Below are positions 33,463-44,220 of a stretch of 64,000 nt of DNA, piece after piece; positions within the stretch are counted from its first letter, which is position 1, and the number at the start of each line of letters is the position of its first letter. Origin of the DNA: Heterocephalus glaber (taxonomy: Eukaryota > Chordata > Mammalia > Rodentia > Bathyergidae); NCBI RefSeq assembly GCF_000247695.1, contig NW_004624734.1:10609183-10673182 (forward strand), given 5' to 3'. Below the pieces are notes generated by a model, which saw only the letters and a list, made by a program, of their open reading frames with translations, ran no database searches and was not told the DNA's origin. The position numbers and the translations under genes were made by a program.

Positions 33463-33733
33463 CCATGGATCAGGGAATTGGACCACCGCAGGATGGTGTC
33501 CCGGCTTAGCCCAGCAATGACTGTGTCCATCTGCCCTTGGTCTGGAAGGATGAAGAAGACAGTCGCGTTGCCTGTGAAGTTCAGCTGTACCAGCTGGCAG
33601 GGGAGCACCGAGTCATGCAGGTACATGATAGTGCCTGACTTGGACATCATGGGCACTGTTACTGTGGTTGTCTTGTTCACATAGAAGTTCTCCTCCCTGC
33701 TGCTTTCTGAGTTGAAGGGGTGTGCCCATGTGC
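33463..33733 (-). CDS. SERPINA6: SERPINA6 coding exon 3 (second from the start codon)
   Basis: At 271 nt this is the standard clade A size for this exon. It opens with GC after cttcttcccag, completing Gly204, and encodes [80 protein letters not shown] and NSLIHG. It carries the conserved VPMM, the free Cys of the LPCQLVQ motif, and the sequon Asn259-Ala-Thr, which aligns with human mature Asn238, the glycan required for steroid-binding competence. The donor is CATGG|GTAAGC. One residue longer near the 3' end than my recollection of the human exon, offset by one residue fewer near the N-terminus. Confidence 0.96.
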
Positions 33734-35564
33734 CTGGGAAGAAGGAGCAGAGAGTAAGCAGAAGTCAGGCACATAGGGCAGGACATGCCCTTTGGGTGGC
33801 CTCATGGGAAGCAGGAGAACACCATTGTGTCTCTGTGAATAGGCTACACAAGAGCCTGGCACATAATGTCCCCACTGTGGCTGCCAGAGTCTTCCAGTAA
33901 GATTCCACAGTTCCCAGATATTTAAATCCTGTTCCATCCTCTACCTCTTGGAATGGGTGGAGGATCAGCTCCATTTTCTAAGATTGCCTTCTAAACACAG
34001 AAGAGGGTAAGGAGATCACAAGAATGCTGGGCTTTGGGTTTGGGGGTAGGGTTCACTGAAAACGGACTTGGTATTGGCTCCCTGGCTTAGAGTTCTGGAA
34101 GTGATGGTGGACCTCAAGCCACAAATTCAATGTCCCTGGTAGGGACCTTCACTTTAAGATAGACCAACCATCCATTCCATCCACCCCAACAACCTGGTCC
34201 TGCCACCTGGCCCCTCATGCTAGACCACATTTCCTGAATGCAGAGTCAGGATGGAAAGGCTCCTTCAGGGCCATGGACTCCTCCCTCAGCTCTGGCTAGA
34301 CCATATCCCATGATGTCATTGTCTAACTTGTTTGCTTGCTTCAGGGTGGGGAACTGACTACTTTGCAGTACTGATTGGCTCTGATGGGGAGAATGTTTCT
34401 CCTCAGATTGATCCAAAGCCTCCCTGATGCAGTGCCTTTCACAGAACCTCTTCTGTCCTTCTGAGCTTACTCCAAACAGCACGTCCTGTGGCAGGACGTC
34501 TAAAGACACTGAATGGATCTCACCAGGACTGCTTCTGCTCTAGTTTAAGGTTCTCCATGTCAGGAGAGGACAGAGGACTTCAGTGGGTCCCAGGTGTTCT
34601 GGTGCCCTTGACCTCACACCCTGAAGGGTCATGAGGCCATTGTTTCCTAGCTTCAGGGTGGCCAAAACACAGCACCAGGCAGTCCCTTCTCCATCTCAGT
34701 GCCTGCAGATTCATGGATTATGTGGTCAAAAGTCTTGGTTCTTAGTGGAGATAATGGAGAGAGGCTGGAGGATACAGGGAAACAAGCTATGGCCACAGCC
34801 TAGAGAGTCAGGAGCTCTGCCTGGTCTGTCCTGGATAATCTCTCCAAGCTCAGTCACTTCAGACAGTAAGTCTGTATCATGAAAAGTAAGATAATTTGAG
34901 GGTTCTCAAACCATGCTCCAAAGGAAGTCTGATGTCTGTGGAACTGAAACAAGGCTTCACTATGGTGCTGATTTTGCTTGTTTCTTTCTGCTGTTTCCCC
35001 TGCATATCTTTGAACATGACTCCTTTATGGGAGCTGAGCCCTGTGGGCCCTGGTGACAAGGTGATTGCTGAAGGCAGGCCTGCGTAACTGCATATGAAGA
35101 GCAAAGGGTTCCCTGAGGGAATCAGGGGAGGCTTCCCAGAGGAGGCAACTTTTGAGCTAAGACCTGAAGGATAGAAGATGTTTAGGGATTCAGATAAATT
35201 GAGAGAGTGCCCATAAGACAAAAGGGGCATGGGGTTTGGGCCAGGTAGAATAACGATTCCCTCATCCTAGTCACCAGAATCTCTGAGTATTCTGGTTACT
35301 GTCAAGGGGGAACAAAGTTGCAGATGAATGTGCAGTTGCTAATCAGCTGGCCTTGAGTTGGCAGTATATCTTGGATGATTCAGGTGTGTCTGTGTAAACC
35401 CCTGGGTCCTTACCAGTGGAGGAAAAGGGCAGGAGAGCCAGGAACAGAGGAGACCTGCTGTTGGGAACAGCTGTTATCTCTGACTTTGACCCCGAGTCAA
35501 GAATCGCAGGTGGCTTCTAGAAGCTAGAAAAGGTTTGGAAATGCATTCTCCCCTAGAACCTTCA

Positions 35565-35690
35565 GAAGGAACCAGCCCAGCTCAAATGTGGATGTTAGCC
35601 CACTGTGGCTCATTTTGGACTTTCGACCTCCAGAACTGCCAGATAAACAATTTGCGCTATTTTAAGCCATCAAATCAGCAGGAATTCATT
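35565..35690 (+). mobile_element. MLT1-like LTR 3' fragment
   Basis: 'gcccactgtggctcattttggactttcgacctccagaactgccagataaacaatttg' is a decayed MaLR LTR end. Confidence 0.55.
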
Positions 35691-35767
35691 AGAGCAGCAT
35701 TAGGAGGAGCACACAGGATTCACCAGAGAGGTGTGGTCCAGGACAGGAGAAGAATTTGGTGTGACTG

Positions 35768-35770
<3 letters not shown>

Positions 35771-35806
<36 letters not shown>
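35771..35806. repeat. (TG)18 microsatellite
   Basis: Eighteen perfect TG dinucleotides in SERPINA6 intron 2, just after ID-free unique sequence. Confidence 0.97.
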
Positions 35807-35807
<1 letters not shown>

Positions 35808-35874
35808 CATGGAGGAGAGTAAATTTTGAGATAGGAAGCTGAAGAAGACAAAAGAGCCAGAGGACTGGTAGCCC

Positions 35875-36085
35875 CGGGCTTCTTAACCTTGGCACCTTGG
35901 ACATTTGGGGGCAACATCCTGACCATTGTGAGTAGGATATTTAGCAACCTCCCTGGCCTCTGCTTACCAGATGTCAGTAGCACATTCCACCCCACCCCAG
36001 TTATTACAACCAAAATGTCCCCAGACATTGCCTAATATCTTTGGGGCAGGGGGGTCACCCTCAGTTGAGAACCACTGCACTAGCA
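35875..36085 (-). mobile_element. MER20 (hAT-Charlie MITE)
   Basis: The reversed element is recognised by 'ttcttaaccttggcaccttggacatttgggg', 'atatttagcaacctccctggcctctgcttaccagatg', 'acaaccaaaatgtccccagacattgcc' and the terminal TTGAGAACCACTGCA. The full MER20 body is present, moderately diverged. Confidence 0.85.
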
Positions 36086-36197
36086 GAAGGAGTTCAGTTT
36101 TATTTTCAGAGATAATGTGTGTGCAATTTGCCTGATCATAAAAATGATCTAATGGTAGTGGATGGGAGCTCTTGGTAAAACTACACATTGTAGGGCT

Positions 36198-36295
36198 TTC
36201 TGACTGAGGTTCTGCTTTAGTAGTTCTGGCCTGGGCTCTGGAATCTGTAATATGAACATGTCTCCCTGGAGATTTTTATGAACAGCACTTTGGAA
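36198..36295 (+). mobile_element. MER5-like hAT relic (partial)
   Basis: 'ttctgactgaggttctgctttagtagttctggcctgggctctggaatctgtaat' followed by a CTCCCTGGAGATTTTTATG-like block matches the centre of MER5A. Both termini are lost. Confidence 0.55.
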
Positions 36296-36729
36296 AGCCT
36301 AGTGCCAAACTGATGGGAGCTGGAGTTGGGGGGAAGTGGGCCTTTTCAGTTGGGGAGACCCTGAGGGGGCCTGTATCTGGTTCAAAGCTGGATGTGTGGC
36401 CCCTGACCCGGAGCCTGTCTCACATTAATAATCAGTCAATACTTGTAGACCACGAAGCAGCCATTCTCTCTGCAGTTACATGCATGGGCCTCAAACCAAC
36501 CTCCAGGAACCCAGGTGAGTTGCTTAACTCTTCCAGGTATCATTTTGGTTTTTGTAAAATGATATAGTGCCCTTCCCCAGCAACACTGTGGTAAAGATGG
36601 AGATTCTAGCTGGGAATGTGCTTTGTGAAATTAAAGGCATTACCCCAAGTTTGCCCTAGATTATGACAGCTGCTGCTATTCTCAGCAATGCTGATGGGGC
36701 CCTGTCACCATGGGATGGGGAGCAGGTAC

Positions 36730-37339
36730 CTCTGAAGAAGATGTAGTTGACCAGGATAAGGATGGCTGGACTATCCAGTTCTGAGAACATGTCCGTGAGC
36801 TTTCCCTGTGTCTTATTGTTGATGTACTCATTGATCTGTCTGCGGGCTCTGGTCCAGTCCTGAAAATCTACAGCCAAAGCCTCCGACTTATAGTAGTGTT
36901 TGATGTCTGCTGAGAAGGACTCCCGAGGATGCAGGCTGTGGTTGAGGAACAAGGCATTCCCCATGGCCATTTCCAAGCTGGTGTCTGACTCCCTGAGGAG
37001 GTCAAGCAGGTGTTGGAAGTCCTGGTGGATCTTGGTTTCTGACATCCTGGTGAGGTTGAAGCCCAGGCCCTGGAGAAGCTGGGTCTGTGTGTGGCCACAG
37101 GTACCCAGAGACAGCATGGCCAAGGCTATGGAGATGCTCACAGGGGAGATGAAGACGTTCGTGTCAGGAGCTGAGGCCAGTACGTGCCGATACAGGCTCA
37201 AGGCAAAGTCAAGGTTGGTTGGTGCTAGGTCCCGGTGAGGACTGTCTATGCCGGAAACAGCACTGGAGGTCTCAGCCTGGATGGCCCAGAGGCCACTGGT
37301 GCACAGGCAGAGGACGCAGGTGTACAGGGCAAGGGGCAT
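36730..37339 (-). CDS. SERPINA6: SERPINA6 first coding exon: signal peptide and helices A-F
   Basis: SERPINA6 encodes corticosteroid-binding globulin, the plasma carrier of cortisol/corticosterone and progesterone made mainly by liver. This exon gives residues 1-203 plus one base. The ATG at 37339 opens [22 protein letters not shown], a 22-residue signal peptide nearly identical to that of known CBGs; in-frame codons upstream lie beyond the acceptor at 37358. The serpin body follows: [111 protein letters not shown] and [12 protein letters not shown]. It has the conserved Cys of GTCGHT and NLT and NKT sequons. The donor is TTCAGAG|GTACCT. Spliced CDS is 1218 nt (405 residues), the human length. 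Confidence 0.96.
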
Positions 37340-37357
37340 GGTTGGGATGGCCGGGCC
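37340..37357 (-). other. SERPINA6: SERPINA6 exon 2 5' UTR segment
   Basis: The minus-strand acceptor gattcttgatttgcag-type (ttgatttgcag|GGCCCGG) ends at 37358, leaving 18 nt of 5' UTR before the ATG. A non-coding first exon is therefore expected upstream. Confidence 0.75.
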
Positions 37358-37689
37358 CTGCAAATCAAGAATGCTAATTAGAGCACGTGGTGGCCGCCTG
37401 AGTGAGCGGGGCTCGGTGCCACAGGAGGCAGCCAGAGACCCCATATTGTCCCCAGTCCCTTCCTCCACACTGGCTGCGGGACCTGAGGAAAGTCACAGCA
37501 GGGCTCTGGGCTTCAATTTCCTCATCTGAAGATGTGACTTCCATTCACTGTGATGGAACCAGTGCCTTCTAGATGCTCAATACTGATCAAGGTATTTTGC
37601 TGATTTTTGCTCATCTAGTCTTCACCAAAACATAAAGTAAATATTATTAACCTGATTTGAGGCACCCACAGGCAGATGCTGAAAGAGGT

Positions 37690-38425
37690 TAAATATCCAG
37701 TATTGGATATCCACTTTGATAGATTCAAAATTCAGAAAGAAAAACAAAACAAAATTTTCCATCAAGAATCTTATATCTGATAAAATCATCTTTTAAAAAA
37801 TGAGGAAGAAATTAAGACTTTCCTAGATAAAGCAAAGAGAGCTCAAAACCTGCCCAGAAAGAAATGAAAGATTCATCTCATTTCAGATTGAAAAGAAAAG
37901 ACACTGAATATTTCCTGGAAGCTAGGCAAATAAATAAAGATCTCTGGTAAAGCTAAGTGTTTGGGCAATTATCAAAGCTAATATGGTTGTAATTTTATCT
38001 TTTATTTTCTATATGATTTTACATTAACATATAAAAGCAATTATTAATGTATATTTTGGGGGCACATAGGCAGAAAAATATGATTTATGACATCAATAAC
38101 TGAACAAAAATAAGGATAAAGCTTCAGAGAAGCAGTTTTATATGTTATTAAGGTTAAGGCATTATAAATTTAGAGTATTATAACTTGATGGTGTTAACCA
38201 TAATCCCCATGGATAACCACAAAAAATAGCCAAAGTATCTGTATAAAAGATGGTGAGAATTAAAATATTTTACTTCAAAAATCAACTAAACAAAAAAGGG
38301 TACAGTAATATAGGAAATGATGTATAGAAAACAAATCACAAAATGTTGGAAGGAAGCCCTTCTTTATCAATAATTAATTTACTGTAAAAAGAATCAAATT
38401 CTATAAAAGACAGAGATTGACAGAA
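37690..38425 (+). mobile_element. Ancient LINE fragment (L1ME/HAL1-like)
   Basis: 'ttccatcaagaatcttatatctgataaaatcatcttttaaaaaatgaggaagaaattaagac' is typical of old L1ME/HAL1-like sequence. It is AT-rich, without open frames. Confidence 0.45.
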
Positions 38426-38429
38426 GCGA

Positions 38430-39150
38430 TGTGATGGTTCATTTTATGTGTCCATTCGACTGTGCTCAGGGAATCCTAGGGAGCTGGTGTCTTAGTCCTT
38501 TCAGGCTTCTGTAAGAAAAATACTACAGGATGGGTTATCTGTAAAGAACAGTTCTAGAGGCTGAGAAGTCCAAGATCAAAGCACCAGCAGATCTGGCATT
38601 GGGTGAGGGCTTTTTGCTTTATAGAAGACGCTGTCTCGATATCCTGTCACACAGTGACAGGAGTGATCCAGGTCTCTGGTCTCTTTAATAATCACCTCCC
38701 GAAAACTCCACATCCTAATACTACCACAGTGGAGATTTCAATACATGAGTTTTGTAAATATTTGTAGACATTCAGACCATAGCAGCTGGGAGAACATTAT
38801 TTCAGGGTGTGTTTGTGAGAGTATTTCCGGAAAAGATTAGGATGAGTCAGTGGAGCCAACCTCACCCATGTGAGCAAGTTCACCCCATCCATGGAGGATA
38901 CAGAGAGACTAAAAGGGTAGAGCAAGAGAAAATTCTCTTTGCCTGTGAGCTGAGACATGCATGCTCTGACCGTGAACCTTGGAGCTCCTGGGTTTTGGGC
39001 CTTTGCACTCTGAGACTTATACCAGCAGCCCCATTTCTATTCTTAGGCCTTGCATTAAGACTGGGGGTTACACCATTGGCTCCCCCTGGTTCTCAGGACT
39101 CAGTGGGACTTCTCTCCATAATCATATAACCCTATTATCATAAATCTCTC
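38430..39150 (+). mobile_element. ERVL (MLT2-like) LTR, interrupted by a younger LTR
   Basis: It starts TGTGATGGTTCATTTTATGT and resumes after the nested element with 'ttatttcagggtgtgtttgtgagagtatttccgg', then 'gatgagtcagtggagcc'. It ends near 'ctccataatcatataac...cataaatctctccc'. This matches the layout of MLT2-type ERVL LTRs. Confidence 0.65.
38488..38784 (-). mobile_element. MaLR solo LTR nested in the ERVL LTR
   Basis: TGTCTTAGTCCTTTCAGGCT ... AGACCATAGCA (297 bp, TG...CA) is flanked by an exact 5-bp target duplication GCTGG (38483-38487 and 38785-38789). The sequence reads as a reversed MST/MLT-type LTR. Confidence 0.85.
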
Positions 39151-39507
39151 CCTACCCACCCTTATTTAAACCAGTTCACAGGAATCTGTGTGGAACCACT
39201 GGTCTCCCTGGAATTCCTCAGGGGTCCCTTGTCTGGGATGTTCCAAAACTCAAACCTCAAGAGAACAGGTGCAAACACCCCCACAGCGCTGAGCCCTCTT
39301 CCAGCACTCCCTGCCTGACTCCTCTTAGCTGCAGAGTGGAAAAATAAGCCCCATGGCTGATCTGAGACCCCCACTTCGCTACCTGATGATAGGTACAGGT
39401 GGGGCCTGCTCCCCACCCCAGCCCCCAGCTTCTGGGCTTTGCTGGGTTCTCCCCAGATCTGACTTCTGGGTCCCCAGTACACTTCTTTCCTTTTCCTGGG
39501 TTTTGAG

Positions 39508-39610
39508 GCAGACCAGGCTGGATTCAGATCTCAGCACTGCTGTTTATTCAGTAGGTGACATGGGAAAAGTTGTTAAAGCTCTGCCTCAGTTTTCTCATAT
39601 AAAATAGCAG
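39508..39610 (+). mobile_element. MIR SINE relic
   Basis: 'ctggattcagatctcagcactgctgtttattcagtaggtgacatgggaaaagttgttaaagctctgcctcagttttctcat' is the MIR core and 3' region. Confidence 0.7.
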
Positions 39611-40940
39611 AGACAACAGTCCCGTGCCAGCTGGCCTATTTGGTGGTGTTTGTCTCCTCTCTTCCAGTCCCAGCACACTGCCCAAGTTTGGGGCTTAGCT
39701 GCTCTCTCTGCACTCAGCAGTTGTGCTGTCTGGTCCCCAGTTGGTCTTTGCTTTCTGCTCAGCTCCCTCCAACCTGTTCTCTCTTCTGCTTCTCATTGCT
39801 TCTTTCTCAAATTCCTGCTGAAAAGCTTTCATTGGTGTCCTGTTGTCTAAAGATGGATGCAATTGATCCCCACTGAGGTGCCCTGGGGGCCCTCATGACC
39901 CAGTCCCTGTTGACAGTCCTGCCCCCAGCCTTGAACTGGGCCCTCGAAGTCCCAGCTGCCGGCCTTTCCTGGCACACATCACACTTTCATCCTGTGCAGG
40001 TCAGAGCAGGGCAGGTCAGATTGGTCCCTTGATGTCTCAGTTCACTCCTTCATTGCCTTTGAGGCTTCCATGCTAGGTCTCTGTACCCAGGGAGCCCTTC
40101 CTCTGCTTACTCTCTGTCCCTGCTCCTATGTCACACACAGAGGAATCTGCTTTGGTGCTGGTCACTGCCACCCCAGTCTGTGTTTGTGAACCCCTCTTGG
40201 GCAAGGACACTGGGCAGCACAAGTTTTTTGATGTCTCTGCAGACATCAAAACTCTCCCTCCTCAGAGCACTGCTGTGAGTATTCAGCAGTCACAGCTTGT
40301 CATGCATGCTTAGCTTAGGTGAATTAACATCATGTGGCATTGGGGCCCATTTTACAGATGAAAAGAGGGAGCCAAGGGGGCAGAGCAGCCTGGCCAGGGC
40401 TGAGACTCCAGGGTCAGCAGAAGTCTGACTTCTGAGCCTGGCTCCCCATACAGAGCCATCGAACCACAAAAGCAGCTCGCACAGGTACCCAGCCATAGAA
40501 AAAGCAGAGTCAGTGTCCATCTACATTGTCCTAGCCCCAGGTCACCCCGTGAGAGCTATGGAAGATGGGCACGTGAGACCCTGTAGGATGCCCCTGCTCT
40601 GTGCCAGCTCTGCATCCCCCCAGTTGGCATTCTCCACTGGTACTCTGCCTGGCACCCATCCATTCCAGCCCTCAGACTCCCTCTCACTCTGCAGCTGCGG
40701 CTGCTGCTGTGCTGGGTTTAGGAGCACCAGGTGTACTGGATGGGAAGGGAACTTAGCTACAGCGCTCAGTGACAGCCTCTGCTCTCTGAGAAATCAAAAC
40801 CCTAGGGGTGACCTGCAGACTGGGAAGTGCTCCAGGGTGGCCTCATATCACTGCTGGTTGCCCTAATGATCAGTGCCCCAGAAAATAATCCAAACGAGTA
40901 CAAGAGCTATAGCCACCACTTTGATCTGGAGTGTACAGGG

Positions 40941-40982
40941 GCAGAGGCAGGGGCAGGGACAGGTGCAGGGGCAGGGGCAGGT
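40941..40982. repeat. (GGGGCA)n-like hexamer repeat
   Basis: About seven imperfect GGCAGG/GGTGCA units next to the proposed SERPINA6 exon 1 donor (41012). Confidence 0.85.
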
Positions 40983-41012
40983 GGGCCCCAGACTTTGCAG
41001 GGAGTCACTCAC

Positions 41013-41095
41013 TGTCCGCAGTGGGCTGGGGTTGCTCTGCTGGCTTGGTGCCGTCTAGGATCGTAGCACGAGTACAGTAAGCCAGTGGGGACGCT
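41013..41095 (-). other. SERPINA6: Candidate non-coding exon 1 of SERPINA6
   Basis: A donor GCGGACA|GTGAGTGAC (GT at 41012-41011) ends a possible short exon downstream of a compact cluster of liver-type promoter motifs. CBG genes are known to have one short non-coding exon. The 5' end is a guess from motif spacing. Confidence 0.4.
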
Positions 41096-41255
41096 GACGG
41101 CTAAATCTTGCTAGCCAGCTGCCCTTCTGGTTAATGGTTAGAGGGGGACAGTGGCCTTCAACATTCGGTGGTCCCCACCCCCAAGCCATTGGCCAATGGG
41201 AGGCTCCTCAGGAAATTTGAGTAAACATAGCAATGCTGCAAATTAACTTTCATCA
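41096..41255 (-). promoter_or_regulatory. Candidate SERPINA6 liver promoter
   Basis: Moving upstream on the minus strand: an HNF1-like site (plus strand GGTTAATGGTTAG, 41129-41141); a perfect 14-bp palindrome CCATTGGCCAATGG (41186-41199) holding CCAAT boxes on both strands; a FOX motif GTAAACA (41221-41227); and an HNF1 half-site AGTTAATTTGC (about 41238-41248). Known CBG promoters combine HNF1 and CCAAT-binding factor sites close to the start, and this order is consistent. Confidence 0.5.
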
Positions 41256-42149
41256 GTATTTGTTTTTGGTCTTATTATTTGATATAAAAATGAGGCAGAA
41301 GTTTCACCAGTGGTTGCCCCATGGCAGTGGGTATAGAACTCACCAGTGTCAGACACAGATATCTGCAGAAGCCACATGCTGAGCTCTGGTGGGGATGAAT
41401 CAGGCTGGTCCTGCCTTCAAGGTGGCCTCTGTCGGGAGGGACAGCTGAGGGATCATACCAACCAAATGCTTCCTGTAGATTATCTCATTTAATCTTCACA
41501 ATGATCCAATGAGCCATCTTTATTACTATCACACTTCTTCAGATAAGGAAACTGGGACACATGGTGGTCAAGTAAGCTGCCCTTGAGATTCAAATCCAAG
41601 ACCTTTCAGCTCTAAAGTCTAGCATTTCTCTGTAGCTTTTGTTCATTATTTCTCCTTGGATTGCAGGAGACAGACACCAAACTCTATTCTAAACTAAAAA
41701 AGAAAATTGATTGGGTATCCCTTGACTATGAATTTCAAAAAATAGAAAGGGCTTCAGCTCCCAAATCCATCATTTGTTTTCTTCCTTTCTTTGTTCTGCT
41801 GTCTTCTAGCTTCTGTTTTACTATTCTGTCTACACTGGGAACAAAGGTAGTCACTGTAGCTCCAGGTTATTTGGTTCTAACTGATTATTTGATAACAGGA
41901 GAGAAATTCTCTTTTTTGTGTTCATAGCCATCCTCCAAAGGACACTGGACATGTTTGCCCATCCTTGGACTGATCACAGTGTCCGGAGGACAGGGCGTTA
42001 TGCATGCTGAGCCAGAGTTCTGTTCTCTTTGGGGTGACAACACCATTATTTCCTGTCAGGAAAGCTGATTCTATGGGAAAAGAGGAAAGTAGGCGCCACA
42101 GCCAAACCTGCTATTTCCAGGCACTCCTGGAAAACTATCAGTTTTGTTA
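41256..42149. other. Upstream of SERPINA6; MIR relic at 41468-41640
   Basis: A reversed MIR (gattatctcatttaatcttcacaatgatccaatgag ... aactgggacacatgg) is present. The rest is unassigned. Confidence 0.55.
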
Positions 42150-42610
42150 ACACTGATACTTTCAAATTTGCCATTTCTAAGTCAAATTTTAAATTTATGT
42201 CTAAGAATTTATTTTGTCTAGGTTTTTGGATTAAATACTAGACATGAATTCATAAATGCCCATCATTATTGTTTTAAAATTGTTGTTTTATATCAGTAAT
42301 TCTTTTCTTTTGGTTCAACCTTTTATTGACATATTTTGTTTCTTTTCTCCCCTTAATTTGTATAGCTAATCAACTTTTTCAAAGACTCAGCTTTTAGTTT
42401 GTGATTGGTTTTTCAAAAGTATATTTTGTTGATTTCTTTTTTTTACCTTTTTTTACCATCTTTCAGAATTCTTTGGGTGTTGATCTGTTGCTATTTTTCT
42501 ATTTTTCTTGAGACAAAGGTTAGCTTCCTTATATTTTAAATTTTCCACTCTCCAAATAAATGCATTGAAAGTTAAGTTTTCATCTAAGTATAGTGCTGAT
42601 TTTTCTATGT
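42150..42610 (-). mobile_element. LINE-1 ORF2 fragment
   Basis: Reversed L1 text including 'atcaactttttcaaagactcagcttttagtttgtgattggtt'. It stops near 42610, where GC-rich sequence of another character begins. Confidence 0.6.
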
Positions 42611-43084
42611 CCTACAAAATTTTCATCGTTACTATTCTCATATGGGGATGCTTGGTGCATCCTGGGTCCTGAGGTGGCGTCTGAGTCCCATGGCCTCTCG
42701 TGTCCCCAGCAGGACTGGAAGTTTCAGGGGGAGAGGGCCCCAAGGCCTGTGGGCTGAGGACACAGCCATAGTTACCCTTCCCACCTCTGCACAGCAGAGG
42801 ACCTTGCACATATGGGTGCAGGGACACCAAGACATCGTGTGACCTGGTCCTCTCATAAACTCAGGGTGCAAAGGGAGACTCAGACACACACCAAGGAATT
42901 GGCAGGTCACACGCAGGTGGTGGCCAGTCCAGCCTGCGCTTAATGTTAGCCAGGGAGGCGGCCCTGGGCTGGAGGGAAGCTGAACCATGAGGACAATTAC
43001 TGTTGCATGGGATCCATCCACTCCCCGCCAAGATGGGGGAGTTGATGTTTTCCTCCTTGACGAAGAGGAGGAAAGGCCTGTGAT
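42611..43084. other. GC-rich block between L1 fragments
   Basis: About 470 bp with composition unlike the flanking AT-rich L1s. A minus-strand frame of 193 codons (42638-43219) spans it and enters L1 sequence; I recognise no domain. It may be a separate insertion or an L1 rearrangement. Confidence 0.4.
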
Positions 43085-44220
43085 TTCACTTTTTTCATTT
43101 CCAGTTACATTGACTTGTCTCTTTTCTCTCTCTTTTTTGGTTAGATTGGCTGAGGGTTTGTCTATTTTGTTTATTCTTTTGAAGAACCTGCTCTTTGATT
43201 CATTGCTTCTTTGCATCATTTTTTAGTGTCAATTTCATTAATTTCTGCTCTGATCTTTACAATTTCCTTCCTTCTGTTGGCTTTGGATTGGGATTGTTCT
43301 TGTTTTTCTAGGACCTTGATGTCCATTATTAGGTTATTTATTTGGCTTGCTCTGTTTTTGTGATGTGGGCATTCACAGCTCTAAACTTCCTTCTTAGGAC
43401 TGCTGTCATTTCGTTCCACAACTTCTGGTGTGCTGTACTGACATTATTGTTCGATTCTAGGAATTGTCTAATTGCTGCCTTGATTTCTTCTGTGACCCAC
43501 TGATTATTCAAGAGTGTATTGTTTACATTCCCTGTGTTTGCATAATTTCTGTGATTACTTTTGCCATAGATCACTAGTTTGTACTATGATCTGATACTAT
43601 GCCTGGGATAATTCCAATTCTTTTGCATTTACTTAAGGATGCTTTATAGGCTAGTATGTGGTCTATTTTGGAGAAAATTCCTGCCAAGAAGTATTTGTAT
43701 TCTGTTGTTGGATAGAACACTCTGTAAATATCTGTTAAGTCCACACTGTTCAATGGTTTGGTTCAACTCTGAAATTTCCTTGCTGATTTTTTTCTAGTTG
43801 ATCTGTCTGTGACAGTGGAGTATTGAGGTTCCCCACTGTAACTGTGTTGACATTTATCTGATCTTTTCTGGCCAGTAGTGTTTGTTTTATAAAGGTGGGT
43901 TGTTGGTGTTTGGTGAATATATGTTTATAATTGTTATCTCTTATTTTTCCATCAATTTTGAAAGATCATTCTGTGGGACATATCAGTCTAGGTTGGAAGT
44001 TGGGGGTTTTTGGGGGGATGGGGGATTGAAACACTTTGCTCCAAGCTCTCCTGGCCTTCCAGGTTTGTGTTGAGAAGTCTGCTATAATTCTAATGAGTTT
44101 ACCTTTATAAGTAATTTGTTCCTTTTCTCTTACAGCTTTTACAATTTGGTCCTTGTGTTGGACTTCTGGGATTTTGACTGTGATGTTCTGTGGAGAAGTT
44201 CTTTTCTGTTCATGGCTATT
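43085..44220 (-). mobile_element. LINE-1 with ORF2 N-terminal part fused to ORF1 C-terminus by internal deletion
   Basis: Reversed ORF2 endonuclease/linker sequence (43085-43940) is followed directly by ORF1 C-terminal sequence (about 43950-44220). There the minus strand encodes QITYKGKLIRIIADFSTQTW and NFQPRLICPTE. Compared with the related L1 at 1-2141, about 500 bp covering the ORF1-ORF2 junction and the start of ORF2 is missing. Short frames only. Confidence 0.75.

Larger units (their letters stand above)
33734..36729 (-). other. SERPINA6: SERPINA6 intron 2
   Basis: The donor is TTCAGAG|GTACCT at 36729 and the acceptor is at 33734. It holds an MLT1-like LTR end (35565-35690), a (TG)18 microsatellite (35771-35806), a MER20-like element (35875-36085) and a MER5-like relic (36198-36295). 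33740-35560 is largely unassigned; text near 35100-35290 ('tttgagctaagacctgaaggatagaag') resembles an ancient mammalian repeat. Confidence 0.75.
37358..41012 (-). other. SERPINA6: SERPINA6 intron 1 (inferred)
   Basis: The interval between the acceptor at 37358 and the proposed donor at 41012. It contains an old LINE fragment (37690-38425), nested LTRs (38430-39150), a MIR (39508-39610) and L2-like text (about 39690-40110). 40110-41010 shows nothing but a G/A/C hexamer repeat (40941-40982). Confidence 0.5.

Noticed and set aside
42638..43219. 193-codon minus-strand frame as a possible gene
   Set aside because: It runs from the GC-rich block into L1 ORF2 sequence, with no splice context or recognisable domain.
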